The notes under the pieces: generated by a model
What the model saw: only the letters and a program-made list of their open reading frames with translations
Told to the model about the DNA's origin: nothing
Database searches by the model: none
In this document: positions 11,089 through 23,231 of the stretch, in pieces
Numbering within the stretch: position 1 is the stretch's first letter
How the letters are laid out: each line of letters opens with the position of its first letter
Position numbers and translations under genes: made by a program
DNA from: Sporothrix humicola
Lineage: Eukaryota > Ascomycota > Sordariomycetes > Ophiostomatales > Ophiostomataceae
Assembly (NCBI GenBank): GCA_021396245.1
Contig: WNYE01000073.1
Coordinates: 145,548 to 209,547 of the forward strand
Reading direction: 5' to 3'
Length of the DNA: 64,000 nucleotides

Positions 11089-11794
11089 CTACAGGCCCTT
11101 GCCCATAAACTTCCGCTTTGTAAAGCTCAGCCACCACTTGCTCGGCTTGCCGTCGCCGCCCTCCTCGTATACCCGCGCCAGCAACCGGATCGCCAGTTCC
11201 TGCCGCACCTGTGCCATGTACTGCCGCAGCAGCTCCGAGTCTTGGCGGTCTCGTGGCGGCTCGTACATCTGGTTCAGCGGGAACCCCGGGTCGCCCGGGA
11301 TCGCAAAGTTCGTGTCCAGCGCTAGGTTCGTCACGTCCTTGGTCGCATCGCGCACGCTCGCCGTCGGCTTGATTTTGCTCAGACAGTCGCTCACGAACCA
11401 GATGCCGTACACCAGCAGCCGGTCCGCGGGGCCCTGGATCTCAAAGTTGCGGAAGAACGTGTTGGCCCGGAACAGCGCAATCACCTCATCCAGGATGTCG
11501 TAGCTCTCGCTGTCCGGGTCGGGCGACTCGTTGGCCGGCAGCGGCGGGTTGGGGAAGGGCAGCGTGTAGGCGGGGCCGCGGGCCTTGGTGCGCAGCGGCA
11601 GCAGCGGGAAGTTGCCGACCAGGCGGCCCTGTGCGACCGACGGGTCGTTGTTGAAGATGGAGTTGTAGGCCTGCATCGTAGGTCTGTCAGTATTTGTTCG
11701 GTCGCATCTCGATGCATCGCAATCATCGTGTGCTCATATGAGATCATCGGCCATCGCGATGATGCTGCCCCTCCAAGCCGCTACTTACCGGCAT
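11089..11794 (-). CDS. ARC18: Arp2/3 complex subunit 3 (p21)
   Basis: Exons complement(join(11089..11670,11789..11794)) give 195 residues. The first coding exon is only ATGCCG. After a 118-nt intron (GTAAG...GCAG) the protein reads MPAYNSIFN, the expected ARPC3 start. Family features seen include a Pro-rich loop after TKARGPAY, the segment SYDILDEVIALFRANTFFRNFEIQGPADRLLVYGIWFVSDCL, and a C-terminal helix before KPSKWWLSFTKRKFMGKGL. ARPC3 belongs to the seven-subunit actin-nucleating Arp2/3 complex at endocytic patches and hyphal tips. The length is close to the usual 175-195 residues. Confidence 0.95.
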
Positions 11795-13239
11795 TGTGAC
11801 TGGAATTGCTGTCGAAATCAGTCACAGTCGACAAGAGAATGACAAAAGAAGAAAATTGCCCGCTCGGCTTAGGCAAATGCGTGGTCGTGTGAATTGTACG
11901 TCGTCCTCTCCGTAAATCGACGTTGAAGAAGGGGGGGTATATTCCAAGCTCCGCGCAAAAGGTGGCTTGGACCTGCCTCCAATTGCTCCTAAAGTGACGA
12001 CGCCCACCTAACTCTCTCTCCTCACAGCGCTCGCCTAGCCCCACCATCCCGCTGAGGCCGATTGCTGGAACCAAGAACAAGAGAAAGCTTGGCTTACATA
12101 ATTTGATGCCTTATATCCGAGGCGGCAAATCTCACTTGGCCGCTGCCTGGAATCAAGGAGGCTGGGAAGGTCAGATGACTCATCGAAACGGCTAAATATG
12201 GCTTATGCTTATGTACTCCTGGTCCTGCGCAGTATGTACTCCTGCCAAAAATGGGTGATTCGCCGCCCCAAAATTCGTTGGGCACCGTCACGTGTTTACG
12301 TGGCACTTTCGCTCAACCCTTTCACGCACGTCTCCGCCCCCTCTTGCCTCTTTGGCTGGATATTAGAGAGTATTAAGAGGCTGGCACGCCCTCAACCCGC
12401 GCCCGCCCTCCCTAGAAGCGCTCCCTTGCCTCGCGTTGCGCGCCCTTTTGCTCTTTCCCACTTTCCCGCACTCTTCCAAGTCTTGTCTTCCCGTCCAAGA
12501 CCGCGTCGGTCGTTGCTGCCACATTCTTCGTTTCATCCGCGCTGCCGCCTGACAAAGAGAGCAAAAAGGCTTTTACTTGCTCTTTTCGCCCCTTTTCATT
12601 CCCATTAATCCTTTTTTCTCACCCTTTCACATTTTCACTTTTCCTTTAAAAACTCTGCATTCGGTGCTGCTTTTCTTTGTCTCAGACTCTTTCACTCTTT
12701 GCATCGACTTTTTGGCGCTTAGACCTTTTTCACGGCAGCGCATTTTAGCTGAGTGATCGCCACACACTTTTTAGCGCTTTGGCCGCTTTGGGCGTGTGCG
12801 CGTCGCGACACAGAAAAGGTCAATAAAGTCAAGCAGGCATCCAAAGCCTCTGAAAGGCAACAAACCGTTCTTCAAAGGCAAAAAAAGCAACAAGAAAAGG
12901 GACCATACCCCAGTTCCTGGATCGACCGCCTTCTACATCTCATCTCAATCGGCAAGGTACGACAGCATCTCATTGTTTGCACCCCATCTTGCAAACGGAC
13001 AACTGCATTTCCTCTCTTCCCACCGACAATTTACAACTCATGCTCGCGTGACCGCTACTTCACACTTGCGTCACAATTCCGTTTGCTCGACGGCCGGCTT
13101 GCTTGCTTTTTTTCTCGGATTGCCCTGCCCGTTCACGACTAACAAATCCCTGTCAGGCTGTCACCCTCTCCTCACATCTTGACCCTTTGGCATCCAGCAT
13201 ACAACATCCACAACATCGCTGTCGCAAACGCCTTTCACC
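11795..13239. promoter_or_regulatory. divergent promoter region
   Basis: 1.4 kb between ARC18 (-) and the unknown 591-residue gene (+). From about 12300 on it is C/T-rich on the plus strand with many short upstream ATGs, consistent with a long 5' leader. No other gene is supported. Confidence 0.5.
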
Positions 13240-15015
13240 ATGACAGAAAGTCCCGTTACAACGGGCACAGAGTCCAGCCTGCCTGTGACTGCCCCAGGAA
13301 CACCCCCCTCACAGCCAGACACACAACCCGCACGGAAACCCCGGCGGCTCCGCCAACCGCGCACCCACCCAACATGTCCGGACCCGGGATCGCTGTACGA
13401 CATTCTTCGTGAGAACTCTGGGACTTCACTCTTCGTTCTCCCGATTCTGTGGACAGACCACCACCCGCGTCTTCTGCGCGCAAACTTCCTCGCACAAGAA
13501 CCCATCCTCACACCGACACCATCAACAACAACGTCCAGCCCCAACTCGCCAGGTAGCAATCGCAGCGGCAGTCAGATTCAGCGGCCTTCCGAGATTGCAG
13601 AGGCCCTCAGCTACGATCTGACGTCACTGCTCTGCCGTGAGGACAACCGCCCCTTTAGCAAGTCTCGGGCGATCAAGAGCGTGCTCTCAACCTTGTTCCA
13701 TTCGACGTTCAGCCGGCCAAAGAGCGCGGCCGAACTGGACATGCACTTTGGCGACCGCGTCTTCCGCAGTGCTGTCCGCGTCCCCGTCATCTGGAAGGCC
13801 GCCGATGCCGCCGACACGTCGTTTGACTCGGCCGTTACTCGCCCCGTGTCTTCGTTTGGTCCCGGCCACGGCCATGCCGCCAATGGTGCCCGCGAGACAA
13901 ACGATTTTAGTTGTCTCAACAGCACACAGAACACTCAGGCCAGCAGCAGCCAGGGCAGCTCAGACGGGCCCATCATTGCCTACGTCAACCGGACGCACCT
14001 CTCCATGATCCGCAAGAATCTGTTTAGGATCGTGCCGGGCCCGGAAGACGGCGACCGCTGCAACACCCCCGTCGCCCAGCTCCAGGCTTTGCGGTCCAAG
14101 CAGCTCGTGCCGGCCGAGGCCGACCGCGATGCCTACCTCACCGGCGTGTTTCTCGCCATGGCCCAGTCGCATTTCTACGATGCTGCACCGTCACGCATGT
14201 CCTCGCAAATGTTCTGGTGGAACAGCCGCAACGGCAACGGCCGCAATTCTGCACCCGCCGTCGCCACGGAGTTCCACGACATTAAGCTGCGTATCCTCAC
14301 GCACGACGATGACACCAGCGATTTCATTGTCTACACCGCCGTCGTCACTGCCGCTTTCCTCAGACGGTTCGCCGAGCCTATGAAGGCCCCGGCTGACTCG
14401 GCTGCTTCAGAACAGGCCGGTATGGACATTGAGTACACCCGCGTGCCTGTGTGGCCGATCCTGGGCCTGCGTGAGCGGCTCGGCAAGGCTCTCGGCCGCG
14501 ACCTGGTTGGTGATGTCCAAGAGGCTGCCGAACTGTTCAGCACCGAAGAGGACGAGGTCGACGAGGAGGCCGAGCTTTCGAAGGAGGACACGCACACCAA
14601 TGGCAACTCCAATGGAAAGTCCAACGGAAAGTCCAATGGCAATGGCAACTCCAATGGCGACCACACCAGCGAAGCCGACAAGGCTGCCGCGCGGTACAAG
14701 GAAGCTCAGGACGCCGCGGCCGAACAGCAGCGCGCACAGAAAAAGGAGCAGGAGAAGCAACAGCAAGAACAAGACCAGCGGCTACACAGCTTGAAACGGA
14801 AGCGGACCGATAAAGTCTCCCTTTCGGAGATGCTGACAGCCTCGCTCGAGGAGGGCAGTGCCGGTGCCAACGCCAATGTCAGCGACACCAACGGTGGCGT
14901 CTCTCCGTCGCCGGCGGCTGCGGCCGCGGTTGCCATCACGTCACCAACACTCTCGCCGCGCAAGAGACGCCAGACGCGGCGCTCGCTGTCCTCGTCGTCG
15001 CTGGCTGTCTTCTAG
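13240..15015 (+). CDS. conserved-looking fungal protein of unknown function
   Basis: Single-exon ORF of 591 residues, with an ATG in good context (TTCACCATGAC). The N-terminus is Pro/Thr-rich and low in complexity (1-50). A probably folded region runs from about 50 to 430, for example SLYDILRENSGTSLFVLPILWTDH, SEIAEALSYDLTSLL, AYVNRTHLSMIRKNLFRIVPGP, YLTGVFLAMAQSHFY and FHDIKLRILTHDDDTSDFIVYTAVVTAAFLRRF. After that come an acidic segment, an Asn/Gly/Ser repeat (NGNSNGKSNGKSNGNGNSNG), a Gln/Lys-rich coiled coil (~485-520) and a C-terminus with two basic NLS-like clusters (LKRKRTDK and PRKRRQTRRS). I do not recognise a named domain. The basic clusters suggest a nuclear location (inference). Confidence 0.8.
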   Translation: MTESPVTTGTESSLPVTAPGTPPSQPDTQPARKPRRLRQPRTHPTCPDPGSLYDILRENSGTSLFVLPILWTDHHPRLLRANFLAQEPILTPTPSTTTSSPNSPGSNRSGSQIQRPSEIAEALSYDLTSLLCREDNRPFSKSRAIKSVLSTLFHSTFSRPKSAAELDMHFGDRVFRSAVRVPVIWKAADAADTSFDSAVTRPVSSFGPGHGHAANGARETNDFSCLNSTQNTQASSSQGSSDGPIIAYVNRTHLSMIRKNLFRIVPGPEDGDRCNTPVAQLQALRSKQLVPAEADRDAYLTGVFLAMAQSHFYDAAPSRMSSQMFWWNSRNGNGRNSAPAVATEFHDIKLRILTHDDDTSDFIVYTAVVTAAFLRRFAEPMKAPADSAASEQAGMDIEYTRVPVWPILGLRERLGKALGRDLVGDVQEAAELFSTEEDEVDEEAELSKEDTHTNGNSNGKSNGKSNGNGNSNGDHTSEADKAAARYKEAQDAAAEQQRAQKKEQEKQQQEQDQRLHSLKRKRTDKVSLSEMLTASLEEGSAGANANVSDTNGGVSPSPAAAAAVAITSPTLSPRKRRQTRRSLSSSSLAVF

Positions 15016-18000
15016 TGGCCTTGAGGCCAAATGGCCGGCACGTCATCATCAACTATCACGCATGAAAGAGAGCCAAAGCTCTCTATGAACAGGCGTTTTA
15101 CGGACCCGTGTTTTTCAACAAACTATTTTTTTTTTTCATCTCAAGTTTTATTTTCCTTTTCACTGGCGTTTTTCGAGACAGGGCGGTCAACTACTCACCA
15201 TATTCGGGTTGTCGGAACGGGCCGACACAGATACAACAAGGGAATAGGTTACCATAGGGTTCATATGGCAAACCACAGGGAAGGCACATCTGTTTTTGTT
15301 TTTATTTTCATGTTTGCTCTTTCTACATTTGTTTTCTTCAAGACTTTTACTTCGACAGAGCGAGCAAGCGAGAGCGAGAGCCCTCTGGACGACATGACCA
15401 CAAACCATTATGGGACACAAAGGACGGATCAAACGGACCACGGATATTTTGTACCTGCATTTCTTTTGCATTTTTCTTTTCTTTTCCCTTCGATTTTAGC
15501 AATCAAAGTTTGTTACTTCTTTTCATCCAATGTTGTTTTTCAAAAGCTATTAGTTTAAGCCTGATACTCTTACAAGCAATGCAATGTGTGATGGCACGCT
15601 GTGTTTGTCACTCGGTATTTCTCAACGACGATGGCCCGTAAACAGTGATCTCATGACGTGACTGGTGACTTGTGACGACGTAGATATAAGCTTGCCCCAC
15701 GGAGACACAACATCGTGAAGCAAGTGTAACGCTGGCCGGAACCGACAGCCTGGGTCGGGTACCGTACCGGCATATGTTGGTAAAGGAGGATGGATGGGAT
15801 GAAGCTTGTAAACAAGTCTAATGCTCCGTCGACCGTTCGCATGCATCGTGATGCCCCGTAGCACATACGGTAGATACGGGACATGCGATGAGACGAATGC
15901 GACGGAAGCAACAGAGCAATGGCATGACTGGCCTTAATGTAAGCATGCCGGTTGAGACTCCAAGATCGAGAAGCGACGGGTTTTAGATTTTAGGTTTACG
16001 ATATAAAACACTGATATAATAACTGCAATCGTCAACCCCGGACGCTGGCTCGTTCCGCTCGGAGCATCCTGAAGCGAGACTTGGCAGATCTCGGTCGCTA
16101 CAACGTAAACAGTGCTTGCGTGGCAATGGCATGGTAGCAGGCCTGCTGAATGTTAGGAGACGAAATAACATGGGCCAGCTGTCCAATATATTGGAGACAT
16201 TAAGACAACGTCAGGACAAGCTTTCTCGAATCCGGGGACTGGAATGGCATCGACGTAGTAGTTATTTTCGACGGCACTTTTCTGTCTTTCCCATGTTGAC
16301 TGTCCAGCCTCAGCTTGCCCTACTTATGCACCAACTGAGGGGATACATAAACAAGCTTTTGGTGACGTTGATGGCTGAAAAATCATCTCAATAGCATGCA
16401 AGCCATCGGCGAAAAGCCTCGTTTTATGTCTTCTTTTGTCCTGTGGGCGCACAACCATTTGACCAGACGAAGGGAAGCTTCTCTGGTCTGAAGTCAGGCG
16501 ACCATCCCAGGAGAGGAAAAGACTTCTTTTGAATACAGAGCCTCATGTTTTCTTGGATGATGAAACAGGAAACGATACAGCGAGAAGATGTGGCGTTCAA
16601 GACATTAAATAGCTGTGTGTATGGCTTGTAAGGTAAGAAGAGCAAAGAGAATACCAACTGCCGTTTTCTCGAATATCACGAGCGATACGACATATATCTG
16701 TACTCTGTACCACCAAATACATTCATGTCAGAATAAAGGGGAAGACACAATTGTACCACCTCATAAGGCTGACCCTAACAGACTTCTACGTTGGGGGTAA
16801 GCTGAGCGAGATTGTCGACGGGTTGTTTGCGAGATACGATCTGCCTGGTGACGGAGTCAACCATACTTTTGAGTTTCTTGACGTTGTACCCGTCACACAA
16901 GCATGACTAGAAGAATACAAAGATATCACCTCGTTTTCCTAAAAGGGGATCCGATTCAGCACTGTCAACGATTTCCAACGGTTTGATTTCATGGCGTCTT
17001 TGTTGGAGGTGCCGTGTACTTATAGACTGTACTTTTGCTTGGGTTTCTGGGTTTTCGTTGTCAACCCGATGAATACGAATAATTAACGCCCAGAGACGAT
17101 CACTCACAACGCGCCTTTTGCTGACAACGCGGCACAACAAAGGTTGGAAAGGGTTGCTTGAAAAAGCAGTGAGATACTGGGGTTTCGACGATAAACTTTA
17201 AAATTACAGGGCACACGCCGGGGAAAGAGGCTTTTGGAATACCTTTTCTCCAGTGCAACATGCATCATGACCAATGTCCAAACGACCAAAACGGAGCTCC
17301 TGTCCCAAGTGGAAAATCGTATCTTTGATCTTTCTCTCTTGCTGTGCAAAAAAACGGTGCTCCGTTTTGGTCTGTTATTGTTCTCAATGTTATTATGACC
17401 AGGGTATCGGAAAGAGAGGACCACAAAACCTTGCCAGGAAGGATCCAGATGGCGTGTGGTGCGCTGTCTCTCTTGACAGGGGTTTGGTGCTGCGAAGAGC
17501 CGCAAACGCGTCTTCTCTCTTCTTCTTCTTATCCAAGCCTTTCGTCTCGAGGATGTCAGCACACGCGACAAGAAAAGAAACAAATACTGGGACTTGTTTC
17601 TCTGTTTCCTGACCAGATGGGTAACCAAACTAGCGACGCCGATCACATCGCGCAAAAGAACAAGAGGCAAAGCGAGAGTGTCTGCAGTGTCGTTCTGGAG
17701 TCGAGAAAATCAATGGAGAATGGGATGAAATGCTGCAGGATAGAAGCCACAACAGGTGTGGGTAGGACCAATATTGAGGCAGTGCTTTCTTGACTTGTGA
17801 GGGGGAGGGGACAATGTGTTAGTGAAGTGAATGACTTGAGGTGTGAGTGGGAGAGGGGACAATGGAGACTGGTCGGAGAGAAAAACAAGAGACGAAGCGA
17901 CGAAACGCTGCATTGGAGGAGACGGTGAGGCTGAAAATGAAGAAACTGGGTGGGCACACCACTCAATGGCAGGGCACTCAGGGCATCAAGCACCCTGACA

Positions 18001-20853
18001 GAAGACTCAACACACTGCCAGCGGAATGAACAAAAGACTCCCCAAAACGACAAGCCGAAAATACGCAGCGACATGGATAGGTAAAAGCCCTGCCAAGCCT
18101 GGTCGGGCGACCCTCTGCGCTTTCCCCAAAAGGACGCTAGCGTTGTCGACTGGACAGGCTTCACACCTCTCAAGACTCGCAAAAGGCTCCATCCGCTCTC
18201 TTTTGACTGGTGCAAAGAGCGCAAGAGCGGAATTGCCTTTTGGCACTAGGATCTAGCGGCCACAGGGGAAATAACGAGGGGGAGGAAGGAACAAGATACA
18301 TCGGAGTGAAAGAGGGCAAGAGAGAAAGAACGTGGTGATGAACTCATTCTTGCCAGTCTTCAAACGTTAGTGCAAGAGCAATGCAAGATAGGCGCCGCTC
18401 TGGCCGAGACAGGAAAGAAGAAGATGAGCAAGAACTGTGTGGGCAACGTCGGTGAGGAAGTTGACGACGTCTGTGTATGTGCCGGACAAGGCAAGAACGA
18501 ATAGGGGCAGCGCGAGAGTCAACAATGGACAAAAGGAAGGAACAACCACAACTCTTTCCTGACGACAAGATAGAAGACCAAAACAAAGCCAAATGGGAAA
18601 GCAAAGCGAAAACAATCCCTGCTTTTGCTTCTTCTCCTCACAACCATGAATCACGACAACCACAAATCTGACGACGACAATGACAAGATCCAAAGTTTTG
18701 ATCAGAGACATTTTGAAGGAAAACGGCAGCGCCCCCAACCTAGGGAGTGGTCCCTCCCGCCATTCCCCTGCCACCCACACGCAACCCACGTTGCCTGCCC
18801 ATTCCTCGCGCAAGCAATGTCTCTCACTGCAAGCCACAAAGGTAATGTCTCTGTACACTGTCAAAGGCCCCGTTTTGGGCTATTTTTGCCTGCCACAACG
18901 ATGAACTCGATGGCTAATGCATGTGCTAGATCGTTTTCTAATCGGGGCGGGGAGCCGCTGCTTTTCTGTGTCGCCTGGTTTTCAGACTTGCTCACTCTTT
19001 GCAAGTCGGATGGACACTCTCTCCGCCTTGTTTTTTGGGCTTTATGCTGTCTCCATCAGAAGCTTAGCCCTGTCTGGCGCTGTCTGTTGCATTGACACTG
19101 CCCAGTGACCGACAGAATAGTGGCACCGGTGCCACCAAGAAAGAACCAGCTAGCGGCCTGGCGGGTCTTCCCCTTTCATCTCTCACAGACCGTTTGTCGA
19201 ACCGTCGAGATAGGCGCCAGAAAGGCCCCCAACGTTAATAAATCGAAAAAGTGAATGAGAAGAGAAAAGCGACAGTCAGAAAGAGATTCTGCCCTACGGT
19301 GTACCCGTTAGACTTGACGGTGGAGCCTAAACTTTGTCTCAAACAAGGTGCGGCGAATACTGGCCGCTGGCTAGCTGGGTGGCAAAGCTGGAGAGAAACA
19401 AGTGAAAAGAGCTAGAAGAGACAAAATCAGGGAGGAAGAGTGAGAGTGAGAGACAAGATGGAAAAAGACAAAGAAAAGAAGTGAGCAAAAGAAAGAACAA
19501 GAGGCGCAAAAGGCTTGGTTTTCAAGAGGGTCCTTCGAGGGTCATCGAGGTCGTGTTCGTGGTGGAAAGGCGGCGGACGGCCGCTCTCTGGGCCCGACTG
19601 ACATTTGGATCCCACGTCGCCATCCGCGGCAGGCTGTTTGCCCTCCATTTTGTTTCTTTTCGTCTGTTCTGTCTGTTCTGCCTGTCCCCTGGGACTGCTT
19701 CTTGGGCTCCAATGTCAGTCAGAATGGGACAGTGCAAAAAAGGCTTGGCCAGACCACCCCCAGGCCACACCCCAGCAACCTTGCAGCTCAGCTCTCGGCC
19801 AGCGGCCCAGCCCATTGGCTCATCCAGTGCGGTTCGCCAGACGGATACCACCCTGAATTCTGGGTGAAGGACTCGGTGGGAGAAGGTGCACTGGTGCAGC
19901 AGCAGAAGGATGGCGATCACGAAGGGAAACAAGGGAAACCAAAGACGACCAAGAAACGTCTGCGACGTCCCGTGAAAACGGTGACTAAAACAAGCAATTC
20001 TCATCAAAGGATACGAGAAGGAGCACAATACCTGCACACTCTCACCCTCACTCTCTCCAGCCTCTGGTCCTTTGATTTATTCCTTTTCGCTGCTCAGTCT
20101 CACTGAGACTCTGCGCTCTTCACCGGGGACCGTCGGAAAAGAAGAAAATAGAAGGCAGAGGGAAGCATCAAGCTCGAAAAAAGAGAACAAAAGAAGACAG
20201 AAAGAAACAAAAGAGGAGCCGCCTCAGACACTGCGGAAGCTAAGGTTGCAGACTATGTCGTACTCGAGGCTTGGCTTTTTGTTGGCCTTGGGATTGGCAT
20301 CCCCTCGACCTCTGCTCGGTCATACTGGCCGTATTGTTGCTCCGGTTTTGAGGCTGGACAAAGACCCAAGAGACCAAAAACGAAAAAGAAAAGCCAAAAC
20401 CGTTACCGTTATGGACCCTCCATCCTCGCGTGTGTTGCAAAAAGCTGCCATGGTGCTCTTTGCTCTTCTGGGCTGAGCTATCCTCTCACTAGCAAGCAAT
20501 TGACTGGGGGGTCAGGTCTGTAATAAAACTAAAAATCTCCTTTTTGTCTCCGTTGTGCCCTCCTCCTCGGCCCTGATCTGTTCCTGATCGTTTTGTTTCT
20601 TCTTTTTGTCTCTCGATTTCCTATTGAGACTTCCCTTCTTCTTCTTCCTTTCCCTTTTTGCACATCGTCTCGTCCTCACCCAACCATCGTTGTTGTCGAT
20701 ATCGTCGGATCGTGTCTCGTCGGATCTTGTCTTTTGTTTTTCTTTCGGCTTGGGGTTGTCTTTCTTTAATTCTCTCATTTTCTACTTCTTTTATTCTCTC
20801 TCTAATAGTCGCGAACCTCACTCTCCGTCCCATATAACTTACATCCTCACACA
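15016..20853. other. 5.8 kb region without a supportable gene
   Basis: Several ORFs of 100-190 codons occur on both strands, but none shows a recognisable domain or clear spliced structure. The part from 17.8 to 20.2 kb is purine-rich on the plus strand. From 20.5 kb it turns T/C-rich, which fits the leader of the next gene. An exon-like fragment at 16782-16906 is noted separately. Confidence 0.5.
16782..16906 (+). pseudogene. isolated exon-like fragment
   Basis: After a splice-acceptor-like CCTAACAG comes an open stretch of about 40 codons with protein-like character (FYVGGKLSEIVDGLFARY, then DGVNHTFEFLDVVPVTQA) ending in TGA. No convincing upstream exon in matching phase was found. It could be the relic of a lost gene's last exon or a chance ORF. 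Confidence 0.2.
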
Positions 20854-22322
20854 ATGGTTTCGGCACTCTTCTCTGCCGCCGTGCTGTTCGGCGCGGCGGC
20901 CGAGGCTGTCCAGTTCAAGGCCGCCCCCGCAACTCTGGTGCCCAACATTCCCGGCAATGCCATGACCCCCAAGCCGACGTCGCCGCCCGAGCTGCGCCGC
21001 AACAACCTGTACCGCCGTGCCACCTCGGACACCACTGTTTACTACGCCCCGGACAACACTTGCGGTTTCCTGTCGGGCAACGAGGGTGTGTAGCTTTCCT
21101 CATGCGACTGAACTCACTTCCAAGCCAAACACTCATTCTAACTAACTTCACAGACAACGCCTACACGTGTAACAATCAGGATGCCCAGTGTGCCATTATC
21201 ACTCTCAGCAAGAGCGGCTACATTGGCTGCTGTGACGACGGCGACTGCGGTGGTTTCCATCTGACATGTATCGACAGCTCCCAGTTCTTCTCGTCCAGCG
21301 CTTGCGGCTCCAGCTGCAAGTCGGACTCGTTCACGCTCAAGTGCACACAGTCCGACACCCCGTACTGTAACTCGGTCAGCATCAACGGCGGCGCTTCCCT
21401 CAAGGTCTACGGCTACTTCTGTAACGACGAGGCTGTGTCAACAATGCAGCCCATCCTCACCACCTTCTCGGGCGAGACCGACGGCCGTTCGTTCTCCGCC
21501 TCCATCCTCGACACAAGCATTGTCAGCACCGCCGACGAGACCGAGACTTTCGGCGGCTCGCCTCACTCCACCACCACCTCCGGCGGCTCCACTAAAACCA
21601 CGTCTAGCGGCGGCAGCAGCGGTACCACATCGGCCGCCCCCGCCCCCGCCAAGAAGAGCAACACGGGCGCTATTGCTGGTGGTGTCGTTGGTGGTGTCGC
21701 CGGTCTGGCACTGATTGGTGCCGCCGTTTTCTTCATCCTGCGCAGCCAGCGCAAGAACAACGGCATGCAAGGCAGCCCCGGCGCCGCTCCTGGTGCCCCC
21801 GGTGGTCCTGGCGGTGCTCCTCTGGCCGGCGCTGCTGTCGCGGGCGCTGCTGCTGGTGGCGTTGCTGGTGCTGCTTCGCCTGGCATGTCCCAAGTCAACA
21901 CCCCTCCTCCCCAGCCCTACTACGCCGACCCTACCAAGACGCCCGAGTACGCCTACGCCGGCCAGGGCAGCCCACAGCCCGGCCAGCAGCCCTACTACCA
22001 GGGCCAGCAGCCGTACCCTCCGCAGCAGCCGTACTACGCCGCCAACGCCGTGGCTCCCTCGCCCGACCGGACCGACTCGACCTCGCCCATGCCTGTTGGC
22101 TCGTCTGTGCAGGACTACCGTATGAGCAGCATCAGCGCCGCTGGCAGCAGTCCCTACACTGGCGCCATTAGCCCGCAGACGACGGGCAACACAGCCGTTG
22201 CCAATGTTGCTGGCGGCCACCCCCAGGTCCCTGCGACGATCCACGAGGCGGGCGGCAACGCTGTTGGTGGCGCACAAGACTTCAACGCCAACCACCACGG
22301 CGAGATGCACGAGCTGGCATAA
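20854..22322 (+). CDS. Cys-rich single-pass surface protein, WSC/Mid2-like architecture
   Basis: Exons join(20854..21085,21154..22322) give 466 residues; the 68-nt intron is GTGTGT...TTCACAG. The protein begins with a signal peptide (MVSALFSAAVLFGAAAEA), then a possible Kex2-type site (LYRR). A Cys-rich ectodomain (~70-200) includes GCCDDGDCGG and SSACGSSCKSDSF. A Ser/Thr/Gly-rich stalk follows, then one membrane helix (GAIAGGVVGGVAGLALIGAAVFFIL) with a basic RSQRKNN stop-transfer. A long Gly/Ala/Pro/Gln/Tyr-rich cytoplasmic tail ends in MHELA. This architecture is that of fungal wall-stress-sensor-like type I membrane proteins; I see no named domain. A protein of the same plan and the same HELA end occurs at 40405. 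Confidence 0.75.
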
Positions 22323-23231
22323 CCGGGTGGTGCGGTGTGATTGTGTGTGTGACTAGAATGTGAGACGAAAAAGAGACGGTGTCGGCCAGCAAAAACACAA
22401 CAAACAAAAACAACAACTAAAGAAAAGAAAATAGCCGACATCAGACAAAGCGACAACCAGGGGCGTGGTTTCCAATTTTGAACATATATTTTCAGCTTTT
22501 CTGCATTTGATTGCATTTTATACCTCGGGGGAATTTTTGGTTTATTTATTGATTTCTTCGCCATCGAATTCATCTCAACGCCCTTCTTGTTTTTATATTT
22601 CCCAGCTATTTATTGTCTATGTTGACAACCTTCATACCTTCCTTATATATTACATAATGTTTTACACCTTTTATTTTAAAACCTTGGACCACTTTTGATT
22701 TTGATTTCGGATCTGATTTGACGTTGACTTTGGAATTTGACTTTCATTTCGGTTGATACAGACAACACATCGCATCGTTTAGCAGCCGCCAAAACCTCCG
22801 ACTGATCTTTTAGCCATCCCATCTTCGACCACCTCTTTCCCCCGCATCGTCAAGGCTGCTCTCGGAGATGCTTAACTAGGATTGATCCTCGATATTGTTT
22901 CCCGGAGATGACCCCATTTTCGTCAAACAACAAATGTCCTTTTCATCCCAATAGCCCGTCCCGTAGGGGAGCGGCACGTCGACTCCCCTCTTATTATGAG
23001 CATCTCCTCTCTTTACCCGCAAACCCGCTCAGCGCCTGTTGGAACTGGTTCGTGGGGCCGTGACGCCGGAAGCGCAGAAGTCGAGAACCTGGTAAAGAGG
23101 TGCTAACAAACGACACAGAGGTAAATAAAACGTGGCGGAACAGTCGATCATGGATCCCACTAACGCATGGGAGTCACAAGCTCTCCAGCCTTTAATGGGC
23201 AGTTCTCTTTCACTACCTTCTCACACTGACA
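22323..23231. other. 0.9 kb intergenic region
   Basis: 3' region of the surface protein and promoter of the S53 protease. The stretch 22480-22760 is A/T-rich. No gene seen. Confidence 0.5.

Noticed and set aside
17643..18224. 193-codon minus-strand open frame in the gene-poor stretch
   Set aside because: Ser/Leu/Phe-rich product from purine/pyrimidine-skewed DNA, with no motif, splice structure or codon signal.
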